Part shown: positions 46,074 to 56,209 of the stretch, piece after piece
Layout of the letters: each line of letters begins with the position of its first letter
Position numbering within the stretch: position 1 is the first letter of the stretch
Assembly (NCBI RefSeq): GCF_003323715.1
Contig: NZ_QOIN01000045.1
Coordinates: 62,001-126,000, forward strand
Source of the DNA: Streptomyces diacarni
GTDB taxonomy: Bacteria > Actinomycetota > Actinomycetes > Streptomycetales > Streptomycetaceae
DNA length: 64,000 bases
Direction of reading: 5' to 3'
Position numbers and translations under genes: made by a program
Notes under the pieces: model-generated
The model's database searches: none
What the model was told of the DNA's origin: nothing
What the model saw: the letters and a program-made list of their open reading frames with translations, nothing else

Positions 46074-47782
46074 CAGCGGGTCACCGCCTCCACGTAGGGG
46101 GTCCGCGCGATGAGTTCGTCGGCGGCGCGGTCGGTCAGGGAGAACAGGGGGCCCGCCAGGACGGTGAAGGCCAGCCCGAAGAGCACGAGGCCGGCCGTGG
46201 CGACGGTCATGCTCGGCGGCAGCGTGGCGCTGGTGGTGATCTCCTGGCCGCCGAACGTGGCCGCTCCCCTGCGCCGCACCGGCGCCGGCTCCCAGCGGTC
46301 CAGGACCACGTGCGGGGCCGTGGAGCGCGTGTACGGGCCCAAGGCCGCCTCGTCCTCGTCCTCGTCGTCGTCGCTGTCCGCCTCGGTGTCCTCCAGCACC
46401 GTTCCCGCGGCGCACATCTCGGGGGTGGGGGCGCGCCAGAAGGCCAGGTTCCACGCCTTGGCGAGCGCGTACAGGGTGAGCAGGCTGGTGGCCGTGCCAC
46501 CGGCGACCAGCACGTAGGCGAGCGCTCCCCCGTCGTCGATCCCGGCGCGCAGCAGCCCCAGCTTGCCGAGGAAGCCGGAGAGCGGCGGGATGCCGGCCAG
46601 GTTCATCGCGGGGACGAAGAACATCACGCCCAGCAGCGGGGAGAGCCGCGCCAGGCCGCCGAGGCTCTGCAGGTCGGTCGTGCCGCTGCGGCGCTCGATC
46701 AGCCCGGCGACGAGGAAGAGGGTGGTCTGCACGGTGATGTGGTGGGCGACGTAGAAGACGGCCCCTGAGATGCCGCCGTGGGTGGCCAGGCCGATCCCGA
46801 AGACCATGTAGCCCATGTGGCTGATGAGGGTGAAGGACAGCAGCCGCTTGAGGTCGGTCTGTGCGACGGCACCCAGGATGCCCACCAGCAGCGACAGCAG
46901 CGCCAGCACCATCAGCACGTCACCGATGCGGTGCCCGGGGAAGAGCAGGGTCTGGGTGCGGAGTATGGCGTAGACGCCCACCTTGGTCAGCAGCCCGGCG
47001 AAGACGGCCGTCACCGGGGCGGGGGCCGTCGGATAGGAGTCGGGCAGCCAGGCGGCCATCGGGAAGACGGCGGCCTTGATGGCGAAGACGCCCAGCAGCG
47101 CGATGTGGATGAGCATGCCGACCCCGTCGGGCAACGCGTCCAGACGCGCGGGCAGTTGCGCCATGGTGACGGTGCCGGTGGCCGCGTAGACCATGGCGAC
47201 CGCGGCCAGGAACAGCATGGACGACAGCAGCGAGACGACCGCGTACGTGGCGCCCGCGCGGATCCGCGACAGGGTGCCGCCGATGGTCATCAGCACGTAG
47301 CTGGCGGTCAGCATCAGTTCGAAGCCGACGTACAGGTTGAACAGGTCCCCGGCCAGGAACGTGTCCGAGACCCCGGCGACCAGCACCAGGTAGGAAGGGT
47401 GGAAGACGGACAGCGGCGTCACCTCGTCGTTGTCGGCCATGCCCTGGCCCACGGAGTAGACGAGCACGCACAGCGTCACGGCGGAGGAGATGACCAGCAT
47501 CAGCGCGGAAAGCCGGTCGGCGACCAGCACGATGCCCACCGGCGGCGCCCACCCGCCCGCGAACATCACCTGCGGCCCGTGCCGGTCGGCGGCCACCAGC
47601 AGCACCAGCGAGACGACGAGCACCGCGGCCAGCACACCGGCGCTGATGAACCGCTGCAACCGCTCCAGGCGCGCCCCGATGGCCAGCTTCAGCCCGGCCG
47701 CGCACAGCGGCAGGATCACCGGCAGCGGCACCAGCGCCGACATCACGGCCGCCGCCTCGGACGGCTGGCCCCCGCCGCTCAC
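46073..47782 (-). CDS. mnhD: Mnh/Mrp antiporter subunit D
   Basis: This 569-residue NADH-quinone-oxidoreductase-like membrane protein has about fourteen helices and the family lysines and glutamates (VGFELMLTASYVLMTIGG; FAIKAAVFPMAAWLPDSYPTAPAPVTAVFAGLLTKVGVYA). A cytosolic acidic insertion (EDTEADSDDDEDEDEAALG, ~residues 468-486) is unusual. GTG 47782 has GGAGGG upstream and is preferred; ATG 47743 is an alternative. A proton-translocating subunit. Confidence 0.9.
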   Translation of the reverse strand: MSGGGQPSEAAAVMSALVPLPVILPLCAAGLKLAIGARLERLQRFISAGVLAAVLVVSLVLLVAADRHGPQVMFAGGWAPPVGIVLVADRLSALMLVISSAVTLCVLVYSVGQGMADNDEVTPLSVFHPSYLVLVAGVSDTFLAGDLFNLYVGFELMLTASYVLMTIGGTLSRIRAGATYAVVSLLSSMLFLAAVAMVYAATGTVTMAQLPARLDALPDGVGMLIHIALLGVFAIKAAVFPMAAWLPDSYPTAPAPVTAVFAGLLTKVGVYAILRTQTLLFPGHRIGDVLMVLALLSLLVGILGAVAQTDLKRLLSFTLISHMGYMVFGIGLATHGGISGAVFYVAHHITVQTTLFLVAGLIERRSGTTDLQSLGGLARLSPLLGVMFFVPAMNLAGIPPLSGFLGKLGLLRAGIDDGGALAYVLVAGGTATSLLTLYALAKAWNLAFWRAPTPEMCAAGTVLEDTEADSDDDEDEDEAALGPYTRSTAPHVVLDRWEPAPVRRRGAATFGGQEITTSATLPPSMTVATAGLVLFGLAFTVLAGPLFSLTDRAADELIARTPYVEAVTR

Positions 47783-47870
47783 CGCCCGCCCTCCGCACGG
47801 GAGACGGGGACGCGGCGGGCGCCGTCGTGCCGAGCGCCCGGGCGGGCGCCTTCCGGGCGCCGCTCGGCGC

Positions 47871-48503
47871 TCACCGGTCGGCGCCCAGGATGGTCTGCCA
47901 CGGGTCGTCCTCCCCTTCGATCTCCTCGGCCGTCTCCTCGGCGCGGGCCTGGCGTGCGCGGAAGACGCGGGCGTCGGCGCGGGCGCGCCTGCGCATCTCC
48001 CGGTAGCGGTCGCGGGCGGTGCCCAGCCGCTGGTAGGCGCTGTGCTCGCGGGCCTCCCGCTCCTCCTCGCCGCGGGCCAGCGCGCGGTACTCGTGGCGGC
48101 GCTTGCGGTAGGCGGCGCGCAGCCGCTCGCGCTCCTCGGCGTAGGTGGCGCGGCGCACGACCCGGATGTCCTCGATGTCGTCGGGGACGTCGTCGTTGCC
48201 CGAGTGCTGCCAGGAGCGGTAGGCCATGGTCACCAGGAAGGCGGTGACGGCGAGGGTGATGACGATGGCCGTGAGGATGAACGCCTGCGGCAGCGGGTCG
48301 GCCATCCGCCCCGGGTCCGAGTCCGGGTAGAGCAGCGCGGCGCGGCCCGCGGCCCCCGAGGTGGCCAGGACGAGGATGTTGACGCCGTTGCCGATCAGCA
48401 CGATGCCGAGCAGGATGCGGGTGAGCGGGCGGGCCATCAGCAGCGCCGTGCCCGAGGCGAACAGCACACCGCCGCAGCACACCAGGGCGAGCGTCCCCGT
48501 CAT
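47871..48503 (-). CDS. mnhC: Mnh/Mrp antiporter subunit C with long charged tail
   Basis: The N-terminal ~105 residues are the MnhC/NuoK-like three-helix core (LVCCGGVLFASGTALLMARPLTRILLGIVLIGNGVNILVLATSG). The remaining ~100 residues form an Arg/Glu-rich, probably coiled-coil tail (EERERLRAAYRKRRHEYRALARGEEEREAREH), about double the usual protein length. ATG overlaps the upstream fused subunit (ATGA). Confidence 0.88.
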   Translation of the reverse strand: MTGTLALVCCGGVLFASGTALLMARPLTRILLGIVLIGNGVNILVLATSGAAGRAALLYPDSDPGRMADPLPQAFILTAIVITLAVTAFLVTMAYRSWQHSGNDDVPDDIEDIRVVRRATYAEERERLRAAYRKRRHEYRALARGEEEREAREHSAYQRLGTARDRYREMRRRARADARVFRARQARAEETAEEIEGEDDPWQTILGADR

Positions 48504-51500
48504 GATCCGCTCTCCTTCGCGGTGCGGTCCGCCTCGCGGCGGGCGCGTTCGCGCTCCATACGGCGGTCGATCTCGGACCCGAGACTGCGCAGCACATCCA
48601 GGACGACACCGAGGACGAGCAGGTAGACGCCGGTGTCGAAGAGGACCGGGCTGGCGGCGTGGAAGTGGCCCACCAGCCAGAACGCGCCGGTGACCTTGCC
48701 CGCCTCCAGCACACTGCCGCCCAGCCACAGCCCCGCGAGACCCGTGCCCGTGACCAGCAGCAGCCCCAGCCCGAGCAGGAAGCCGGGGTCCACGGGCGCC
48801 GCGGCCGCCAGCTCCAGACGCCCGCCCGCCAGGTACCGCACGGCCAGCGCGAGCCCGGCCACGAGCCCGGCGGTGAAGCCGCCGCCCGGCAGGTTCTCGG
48901 CGGAGAAGAGCAGGTAGAGGGAGAGCACCAGGATCGGGTGGAAGACGAGCCTGGCCACCACCTCGAACATCACAGAACGCCCCTCGGGGGCGAGGGTGGA
49001 ACTGGCCGCCAGCCAGGTGCGGCGCGGCGCGACGGGCGAGCCGCGGGACGGCCGCGCGCCGGTGCGCACCGGCTGCTTCCACGCGTCCCAGCGGCCCGCC
49101 GCCGGCTTGTCCGCGCCGGACGTGCCCGAGGCCGCGGCCGACTGGTCCAGCGCGACGCTCGCGGAGCCCGGGGTGCGCAGCGGTCCGACGGCCGGTCGTC
49201 CCGGGCCCGCGACGGGAGCCGAGGGCGCGGGTCCGCCGCCGGGGCCCTCGGATCCCGGCACCGGCTGGGCGACGGGCACCCGGGCGCGGCGGCGCAGGTA
49301 GACCAGGCTGGTGACGCCGACGGCGGCGACCGCGAGCACGGCGGACTCGCCCATGGTGTCCCAGGCCCGCAGGTCCACCAGGGTGGTCGCGACCACGTTC
49401 TTGACGTCCTCGTGCGCGGTCGCGCTCAGCAGCGCGGGGCCCGAGGCCGGTCCCGTCCTGGCCGCGAGGGAGAGGTGGATAAGCCCGGCGACGAGCCCGC
49501 CCGCGGCCACGGAGATCACCAGCTGGACGCCGCGCCGCACCCGCCAGGTCCGGTGGCCGTCGGGGAAGCGGGCCGGCAATCTGCGCAGCACCAGCACGAA
49601 CACCGTCAGGGAGACCGTCTCGACGGCGAACTGCGTCAGCGCCAGGTCGGGCGCGCCGTGCAGCACGTACAGCAGCCCGGCGCCGTACCCGGTGACGCCG
49701 GCGAGCACGGCCGCCTTCATCCGCTGCCGCGCGAGCACGCACAGCACCGCCACCCCGCAGACCCCGACGGCCACGACGAGCTGCGGAACCGAGTCGTACC
49801 AGCGCAGCCCCTCCGCCTGCCGCCAGGGTCCGTCGGCCAGCAGCTGCGCGCCCTCGAAACCGAGCAGGACCACGAGGATGGTGCCCAGGTAGACGGGGAG
49901 GGAGCCGCGCTGCACGGCGCCCGTGGCCTGGAGGGAGAGCCTTTCGAGTCCCCACAGCGCGCGGGCGAACACCTGGTCGCCGTCGACCTGCGAGATCCGT
50001 TCGCCCAGCTCCGCGAGCGGCCGTCCGGCCCAGAAGAGCGCCACGCCCAGCACCCAGGCCAGCGCCGAGAGGCCCAGCGCCGGACCGAGACCGTGCCACA
50101 GCGCCAGGTGGTAGGGGGCGCCCTCGCTGGGCAGGTTGTCGGCGTACCGGCCCAGCAGCGGGTCGATCCACGGCGCCGCGGGCCCGAGCACGAGCCCGGC
50201 CAGCGCGCACAGCAGGGGCGGCGCGAGCAGCGGCAGCGAGGTCCTGGTGCCTTTCTCGACCGTGACCGGTTGCAGGGGCGGGGAGCCGCCCTTGGTGGCG
50301 AAAGCGCCCCACAGGAACCGCAGCGTGTACGCGGTGGTCAGGGCCGATCCGGCGATCACGGCCGCCAGCGTCCAGGTGTGCGCGGCGCCGCCGTGCAGCA
50401 GCGCGGAGACGGCCGCCTCCTTCGCGGCGAACCCCAGCAGCGGCGGCAGCGCGGCCATCGACAGCCCGGCCGCCACGGCGACGCCGCACAGCACGGGCAG
50501 GGCGCGGCCCAGCCCGGAGAGCCGGTCGATGTCGCGGGTGCCCGTGTGGTGGTCGATGGCGCCGACGACGAGGAACAGCGGCGCCTTGAACAGCGCGTGC
50601 GCCAGGATCATCGCGATGCCGGCCAGCTCGGTGTTCCGGTCACCGTCACCGACCAGCAGCGTGAGGAAACCCAGCTGGCTGACGGTGCCGAAGGCCAGCA
50701 GCCGCTTCAGGTCCGTCTCACGCAGCGCCCGCCAGCCGCCGATCAGCATGGTCACGCTGCCCAGGACGAGCACCAGCGCCCGCCAGGGCACCACGTCGGC
50801 GAAGCCGGGGGCGAGCCGCGCGATCAGGTAGACGCCCGCCTTGACCATGGCGGCCGCGTGCAGGTAGGCGGACACCGGTGTGGGCGCGGCCATCGCCCCC
50901 GGCAGCCAGAAGCTGAAGGGCCACACCGCCGACTTCGACAGCGCCCCCACCAGGACGAGCACCAGGCCGCCCGAGACGAGCGCCCCGCCGCCCGGTGGGT
51001 TAGCCAGCAGCAGCGAGATCCGGTAGGTGCCGGCCGCGTGCCCCAGCATCAGGAAACCGACGAGCATCACAAGACCGCCGACCGTGGTGACCAGCAGTGC
51101 CTGCAGCGCGGCGCGCCTGTTGGTCCTGCGTGCGGAGTCGTGGCCGATGAGCAGGAAGGAGAAGACGCTGGTCAGCTCCCACAGCACGTACAGCAGGATC
51201 AGGTCGTCCGCCAGGATCAGCCCGAGCATGGCCCCGGCGAAGGCGGTGAGGGCTCCGGCGAAGGAGCCCAGCCGCGGCGCGTAGGAGCTGAAGTAGCCCG
51301 CGCAGTAGACCATCACCAGGGCACCGACACCCCCGGCGACCAGCACCATCTCCAGGGCGAGCGGGTCGCACCGCAACGCGATGTCGACGCCGAGCGAGGG
51401 GACCCACGCGGTGTGTTCGCTGAGCGCCTGCCCACCGGAGACATCGCCGTAGTGCACCGCCGCCCACACAGCCGCGCTCGCGGGTGCCGCCGCGAGCGCG

Positions 51501-51583
51501 AGGAAGGCGCGCGGCCCCAGCCACCGCACCAGGGGCCCGGCGCAGCACGCGACGGCGAAGTGGACGACGATCAACCACAGCAC
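48500..51583 (-). CDS. mnhA: Mnh/Mrp antiporter fused subunits A and B
   Basis: The ~1027-residue protein starts with an MnhA/NuoL-like part (LLLAFGTVSQLGFLTLLVGDGDRN-type motifs, EAAVSALLHGG, FAIETVSLTVFVLVLRR-like C-terminal) and ends with an MnhB domain (VFHPILVLSLYLLFSAENLPGGGFTAGLVAGLALAVRYLAGG) joined by a ~100-residue Pro/Ala/Gly-rich linker. GTG 51583 is chosen because VLWLIVVHFA fits the family start; a TTG at 51613 within the upstream palindrome would add ten residues. MnhB is usually separate or fused, as here, in actinobacteria. Confidence 0.88.
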   Translation of the reverse strand: MLWLIVVHFAVACCAGPLVRWLGPRAFLALAAAPASAAVWAAVHYGDVSGGQALSEHTAWVPSLGVDIALRCDPLALEMVLVAGGVGALVMVYCAGYFSSYAPRLGSFAGALTAFAGAMLGLILADDLILLYVLWELTSVFSFLLIGHDSARRTNRRAALQALLVTTVGGLVMLVGFLMLGHAAGTYRISLLLANPPGGGALVSGGLVLVLVGALSKSAVWPFSFWLPGAMAAPTPVSAYLHAAAMVKAGVYLIARLAPGFADVVPWRALVLVLGSVTMLIGGWRALRETDLKRLLAFGTVSQLGFLTLLVGDGDRNTELAGIAMILAHALFKAPLFLVVGAIDHHTGTRDIDRLSGLGRALPVLCGVAVAAGLSMAALPPLLGFAAKEAAVSALLHGGAAHTWTLAAVIAGSALTTAYTLRFLWGAFATKGGSPPLQPVTVEKGTRTSLPLLAPPLLCALAGLVLGPAAPWIDPLLGRYADNLPSEGAPYHLALWHGLGPALGLSALAWVLGVALFWAGRPLAELGERISQVDGDQVFARALWGLERLSLQATGAVQRGSLPVYLGTILVVLLGFEGAQLLADGPWRQAEGLRWYDSVPQLVVAVGVCGVAVLCVLARQRMKAAVLAGVTGYGAGLLYVLHGAPDLALTQFAVETVSLTVFVLVLRRLPARFPDGHRTWRVRRGVQLVISVAAGGLVAGLIHLSLAARTGPASGPALLSATAHEDVKNVVATTLVDLRAWDTMGESAVLAVAAVGVTSLVYLRRRARVPVAQPVPGSEGPGGGPAPSAPVAGPGRPAVGPLRTPGSASVALDQSAAASGTSGADKPAAGRWDAWKQPVRTGARPSRGSPVAPRRTWLAASSTLAPEGRSVMFEVVARLVFHPILVLSLYLLFSAENLPGGGFTAGLVAGLALAVRYLAGGRLELAAAAPVDPGFLLGLGLLLVTGTGLAGLWLGGSVLEAGKVTGAFWLVGHFHAASPVLFDTGVYLLVLGVVLDVLRSLGSEIDRRMERERARREADRTAKESGS

Positions 51584-51590
51584 GCACAGA

Positions 51591-51616
51591 GAATTGCATA
51601 CATAACCATGCAATTC
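51591..51616 (-). promoter_or_regulatory. 9-bp-arm inverted repeat at the mnhA start
   Basis: GAATTGCAT (51591-51599) and ATGCAATTC (51608-51616) form a perfect 9-bp inverted repeat with an 8-nt spacer, unusually AT-rich for this genome. It overlaps the first codons of the longer mnhA frame and is 8 bp from the preferred GTG, so it may be an operator controlling the antiporter operon. No standard -35/-10 is obvious. Confidence 0.5.
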
Positions 51617-51684
51617 GGACAGGCAGCCCTGCGCTGCCGCGTGGGGGCTGCGCCCTCCCGGCGGAGTGGTGGCTCAGCCCGAGG

Positions 51685-51699
51685 CGGGGCCTCGCCCCG
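51685..51699 (-). terminator. Possible terminator downstream of lgt
   Basis: CGGGGC-CTC-GCCCCG at 51685-51699 is a perfect 6-bp hairpin with a 3-nt loop, 19 bp past the lgt stop and ahead of the mnhA promoter region. It is short and G/C-only; moderate support. Confidence 0.4.
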
Positions 51700-51717
51700 G
51701 GCCCCAGGGACGTGGCG

Positions 51718-52767
51718 TCAGGCCTTCGGCCTGTCGGCCGTCCTGTCGGGGGAGCTCCCCGCCGTGCCGGCCGTCTCGCCCGCGGGGCTTCCCGCCGTGC
51801 GGGCCTCGTCGGCCTCGTCGGCCGTGTCGTCTTCGACGGCCTTGCCGAGACCGACGGCTTCCTCGCCGGTCTTGGCGTCCTCGCCGGACCCCGCATCCTC
51901 GTCGGCCCCGGCGTCCTCGTCGGTCCCGGCGTCCTCGTCGGCCCCCGGCTCGACGATCTCCTCACGTCCAGGCCGCTTCTTCGCCGAGACGGCGATGCAG
52001 GCGACCGCGGCGAGGAAGACGGCGATCGCCGTCCAGTTGTTCAGCCGCATGCCCAGCACATGGTGGGCGTCGTCCACCCGCAAGTACTCGGTCCAGAAGC
52101 GCCCGACGGTGTAGGCGGCGACGTACAGCGCGAACGCCCTGCCGTGCCCCAGCTTGAAACGCCGGTCCGCCCAGATCACCACGAGCGCCACCCCGACGCA
52201 CCACAGCGACTCGTAGAGGAACGTCGGGTGGTACGTGGCCATGTCGGGGGTGTCGACAGGGCGGTGCGCCGGGTCGATCTCCAGCGCCCAGGGCAGGTCG
52301 GTCGGCCGCCCGAACAGCTCCTGGTTGAACCAGTTGCCCCAGCGGCCCAGCGCCTGCGCCAGCACGATGCCCGGCGCCACGGCGTCCGCGTAGGCGGGCA
52401 GCGGGATGCCGCGACGGCGGCAGCCGATCCACGCGCCCAGCGCGCCCAGCGCGATCGCACCCCAGATCCCCAGGCCGCCGTCCCAGATGCGGAGGGCGTC
52501 CACCGGGTTGCGGCCCTCACCGAAGTAGAGCTGGTAGTCGGTGACGACGTGGTAGAGCCGGCCGCCGACCAGGCCGAACGGCACGGCCCACACGGCGATG
52601 TCGGCGACCGTCCCGGGCCGCCCGCCCCGAGCGACCCACCGGCGCCCACCGAGCCAGACCGCGACGAAGACGCCGACGATGATGCAGAGCGCGTAACCGC
52701 GCAGCGGGATCGGCCCGAGATGGATCTCGCCGGCCGACGGACTGGGGATAAAGGCAAGGGTCTCCAT
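51718..52767 (-). CDS. lgt: Prolipoprotein diacylglyceryl transferase
   Basis: The 349-residue integral membrane enzyme attaches diacylglycerol to the lipobox Cys of lipoproteins. The signature is GIVLAQALGRWGNWFNQELFG (residues ~134-154), with WDGGLGIWG and HPTFLYESLWC flanking. After residue ~275 comes an acidic, low-complexity tail with DEDAG-type repeats (GADEDAGTDEDAGADEDAG). ATG 52767 fits the family N-terminus METLAFIPSPS. It is the enzyme that processes lipoproteins such as ModA and the binding proteins of this window. Confidence 0.93.
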   Translation of the reverse strand: METLAFIPSPSAGEIHLGPIPLRGYALCIIVGVFVAVWLGGRRWVARGGRPGTVADIAVWAVPFGLVGGRLYHVVTDYQLYFGEGRNPVDALRIWDGGLGIWGAIALGALGAWIGCRRRGIPLPAYADAVAPGIVLAQALGRWGNWFNQELFGRPTDLPWALEIDPAHRPVDTPDMATYHPTFLYESLWCVGVALVVIWADRRFKLGHGRAFALYVAAYTVGRFWTEYLRVDDAHHVLGMRLNNWTAIAVFLAAVACIAVSAKKRPGREEIVEPGADEDAGTDEDAGADEDAGSGEDAKTGEEAVGLGKAVEDDTADEADEARTAGSPAGETAGTAGSSPDRTADRPKA

Positions 52768-52863
52768 GGCGCACCCGACGCTACCGTGCCCGGCGGCGCC
52801 CCGGGCAATCAGGCCGCACAACGGCTGCATAACGGCCGCCGGAGCCCGGTCCCGGCGATCCGC

Positions 52864-53595
52864 CTAGCTCTTGCGTTCCACCATCTTCTTCAGCTTCTGC
52901 GGTGTCAGCGGGTTCGACTGGTCGGCGTAGATGTTCTTGCCGTCCAGCAAAACCGTGGGCGTTCCCTGGTGGCCCGAGGCGCCGAAGCTCTCGCTGGAGC
53001 GGCGGACCCACGCGTCGTGCTGCCCCGTGGACACGCACTCCTCGAACGCCGGGGAGACCAGCCCCTCGACCTTCTTCGCCAGTTCGAGCAGCCGCTTCGT
53101 GCTCGCGAACGCGTCGTCCTGCTCGGCCGGCTGGTTGCGGTAGAGCACGTCGTGGTACGCCTCGAACTTCCCGCGGTCCTTCGCGCAGACCGCCGCGTTG
53201 GCCGCCTCCTCGGAGCCGCTGCCGCCCATGTTCTTGTCGATGAGCGCCACCAGGTGGTACTCGGCCCGAAGCTTGCCCGCCTTCTCCAAGCTCTTGATCG
53301 TGCTTTGGTAGGTGTTCTCGAACTGGCCACACGCGGGGCAGCGGAAGTCCTCGTAGACGGTGAGCTTGGCCGGAGCGCCCTTGTCGCCCACGGTGATCGG
53401 CTTCGCCGACTGGCTGTTGTCCTCCTCGCCGCCGCCGGTCTGGTGGGCGACGGTCGCCCCGACGCCCGTGGCGACCGCCAGCGCGCCGATCACCGCCGCG
53501 GCGACCTTGGCGGTGCGGCGGCGCTTCTCGGAGGCCCTGTGTCGTTGCTGTTCGGCCCGCAAGCGGTCGCGGGCCGAGGTCTTGTTCTGAGTCAC
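52864..53595 (-). CDS. DsbA-family thioredoxin-like membrane-anchored protein
   Basis: The 243-residue protein has a charged N-terminus, one transmembrane helix (VAAAVIGALAVATGVGATVA, ~residues 31-50) and an extracytoplasmic thioredoxin-like domain with CPAC active site (C86, C89) and cis-Pro loop GTPTVLLDG near residue 205. It belongs to the DsbA/Com1-type oxidoreductases in actinobacteria and would form or isomerise disulfides outside the membrane. GTG 53595 is the natural start. In other Streptomyces it likewise precedes lgt. Confidence 0.88.
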   Translation of the reverse strand: MTQNKTSARDRLRAEQQRHRASEKRRRTAKVAAAVIGALAVATGVGATVAHQTGGGEEDNSQSAKPITVGDKGAPAKLTVYEDFRCPACGQFENTYQSTIKSLEKAGKLRAEYHLVALIDKNMGGSGSEEAANAAVCAKDRGKFEAYHDVLYRNQPAEQDDAFASTKRLLELAKKVEGLVSPAFEECVSTGQHDAWVRRSSESFGASGHQGTPTVLLDGKNIYADQSNPLTPQKLKKMVERKS

Positions 53596-53733
53596 GCCCG
53601 GCCCAACGAGGGGTTCCGCCCGTGGCGGGGGGAAGACCTGAGGACTTCACCCGAAAGATAGAGAGTTGCCCAGGGCCTTTCCCGCGAAGTCGCCGGGCCG
53701 TCTCCGGCTATGGAGGGAACGTTCTCTCCCTGC

Positions 53734-53763
53734 GGGGGCTCCTAATAGGGGGGCGGAGCCCCC
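53734..53763 (-). terminator. Terminator downstream of the trp genes
   Basis: GGGGGCTCC (53734-53742) pairs with GGAGCCCCC (53755-53763), 9 bp with a 12-nt loop; within it GGGGGC-GGA-GCCCCC is an alternative hairpin. It lies 106 bp past the trpA stop and before the DsbA-like gene. The 273-bp gap around it holds no coding frame. Confidence 0.65.
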
Positions 53764-53868
53764 ACCACGGCCGAGAGCACCCTCACGAAAGAAGGGGAAG
53801 ACCATGTCGCCAGGGACGGGGGCACACGTGGCGGACGCACATGGCGCGCGTCCGCCACGCGCGGCGGA

Positions 53869-54677
53869 TCAGCGCCGGACGCTCTCGGCCAGGGCCGTTG
53901 CCAGCTCGCGGACGTCCGCGAGCCCCGATTGCAGGTCCTCCGCGGCCAGCAGCCGTTTGACGAACGCCGAGCCCACGATCACGCCGTCGGCGAAGGTGGC
54001 GACCTCCGCGGCCTGCGCGGGGGTGGAGACACCCAGGCCGACGCAGACCGGCAGGTCGGCGCCGGCGCGGACGCGGGAGACCAGCTCCCGCGCCTCCGCA
54101 CCGACGGACTCGCGGGTGCCGGTGACGCCCATCAGGGACGCCGCGTAGACGAAGCCGCTGCCCGCCTCGGTGATCCTGGCCAGGCGCGCGTCGCGGCTGC
54201 TGGGGGCGACGACGAAGACCGTCGCGAGGCCGGCCCGCTCGGCGGCCTTGCGCCAGCCGTCGGACTCCTCGACGGGCAGGTCGGGCAGGATGCATCCGGC
54301 GCCGCCCGCGGCCGCCAGCTCCTCGGCGAAACGTTCGGCGCCGTACCGGTCGACGGGGTTCCAGTAGGTCATGATCAGCACCGGCTTGCCGGTGGCGGCG
54401 TGCGCCTCGCGGACCGTGCGGATCACATCCGCGATCCGCACACCGCCTTGGAGGGCGATGGTGTCGGCCGTCTGGATGACGGGCCCGTCCATGACGGGGT
54501 CGCTGTGCGGCAGCCCGACCTCGACGACGTCGCAGCCGCTCTCCAGGAGCGCCGTGCAGGCCGCGATGCCCCCGTCGACGGTGGGGAAGCCGGCGGGCAG
54601 GTAGCCGACGAGCGCGGCCCGGTTCTCGGCCTTGGCGCGGGCCAGGGTCTGCTCCAGCAGTGCGATGTTCCCGCTGC

Positions 54678-54681
<4 letters not shown>
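53869..54681 (-). CDS. trpA: Tryptophan synthase alpha subunit
   Basis: The 270-residue TIM-barrel enzyme cleaves indole-3-glycerol phosphate. The catalytic residues are E54 in [11 protein letters not shown] and D65 in VMDGPVIQ (E49/D60 in the Salmonella enzyme). Loop [15 protein letters not shown] and phosphate-binding [10 protein letters not shown] are visible. ATG overlaps the trpB stop (54678-54681), indicating coupled translation with the partner subunit. Confidence 0.95.
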
Positions 54682-55916
<1,235 letters not shown>

Positions 55917-56014
55917 GCCGATGCTGCTCCTTGGTGTGGGCTGACGCCGATGTCCTGGCCCCGCTCGTGCCCGTGCCCGGTGAGCCGGTGGCCCGCACGG
56001 TCCGGGGAGTGGGG

Positions 56015-56037
56015 TCCCCCGGACGGCGTCCGGGGGA
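56015..56037 (-). terminator. Perfect stem-loop between trpM and trpB
   Basis: TCCCCCGGAC (56015-56024) pairs with GTCCGGGGGA (56028-56037), a 10-bp stem with a 3-nt loop. It lies 16 bp past the trpM stop and ~100 bp before trpB. It could reduce transcription into trpBA, or stabilise the trpCM message. A trpB-specific promoter may follow. Confidence 0.55.
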
Positions 56038-56052
56038 GGGAGGGGTAAACAG

Positions 56053-56205
56053 TCAGCGCCATCGGCGGCCGCGGATCACACCGGGCTCGCAACCGATGTG
56101 GTACCGCACCGAGCGCCCCCGCACCCGCCGCGCGGGGGCACGGCACCCGCGCGGCCTGCACCCGCGCGCCAGCGCGAGGGAGCACAGGGAGACGGAGGCG
56201 GTCAC
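56053..56205 (-). CDS. trpM: Tryptophan biosynthesis modulator TrpM (50 aa)
   Basis: A 50-residue, highly Arg- and Cys-rich protein between trpC and trpB. It contains [19 protein letters not shown] followed by [11 protein letters not shown], the characteristic TrpM (earlier trpX) signature in the trpCXBA cluster of S. coelicolor. GTG 56205 is 4 bp past the trpC stop, so translation is probably coupled. In S. coelicolor TrpM affects tryptophan production and differentiation. It is too short for many gene callers. Confidence 0.85.
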   Translation of the reverse strand: MTASVSLCSLALARGCRPRGCRAPARRVRGRSVRYHIGCEPGVIRGRRWR

Positions 56206-56209
56206 GGTC

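Noticed and set aside
48659-52114. 1151-codon open frame antisense to mnhA and lgt.
   Set aside because: Composition (Gln, Arg, His, Gly-rich) is typical of antisense shadows, and the opposite strand encodes recognised proteins.
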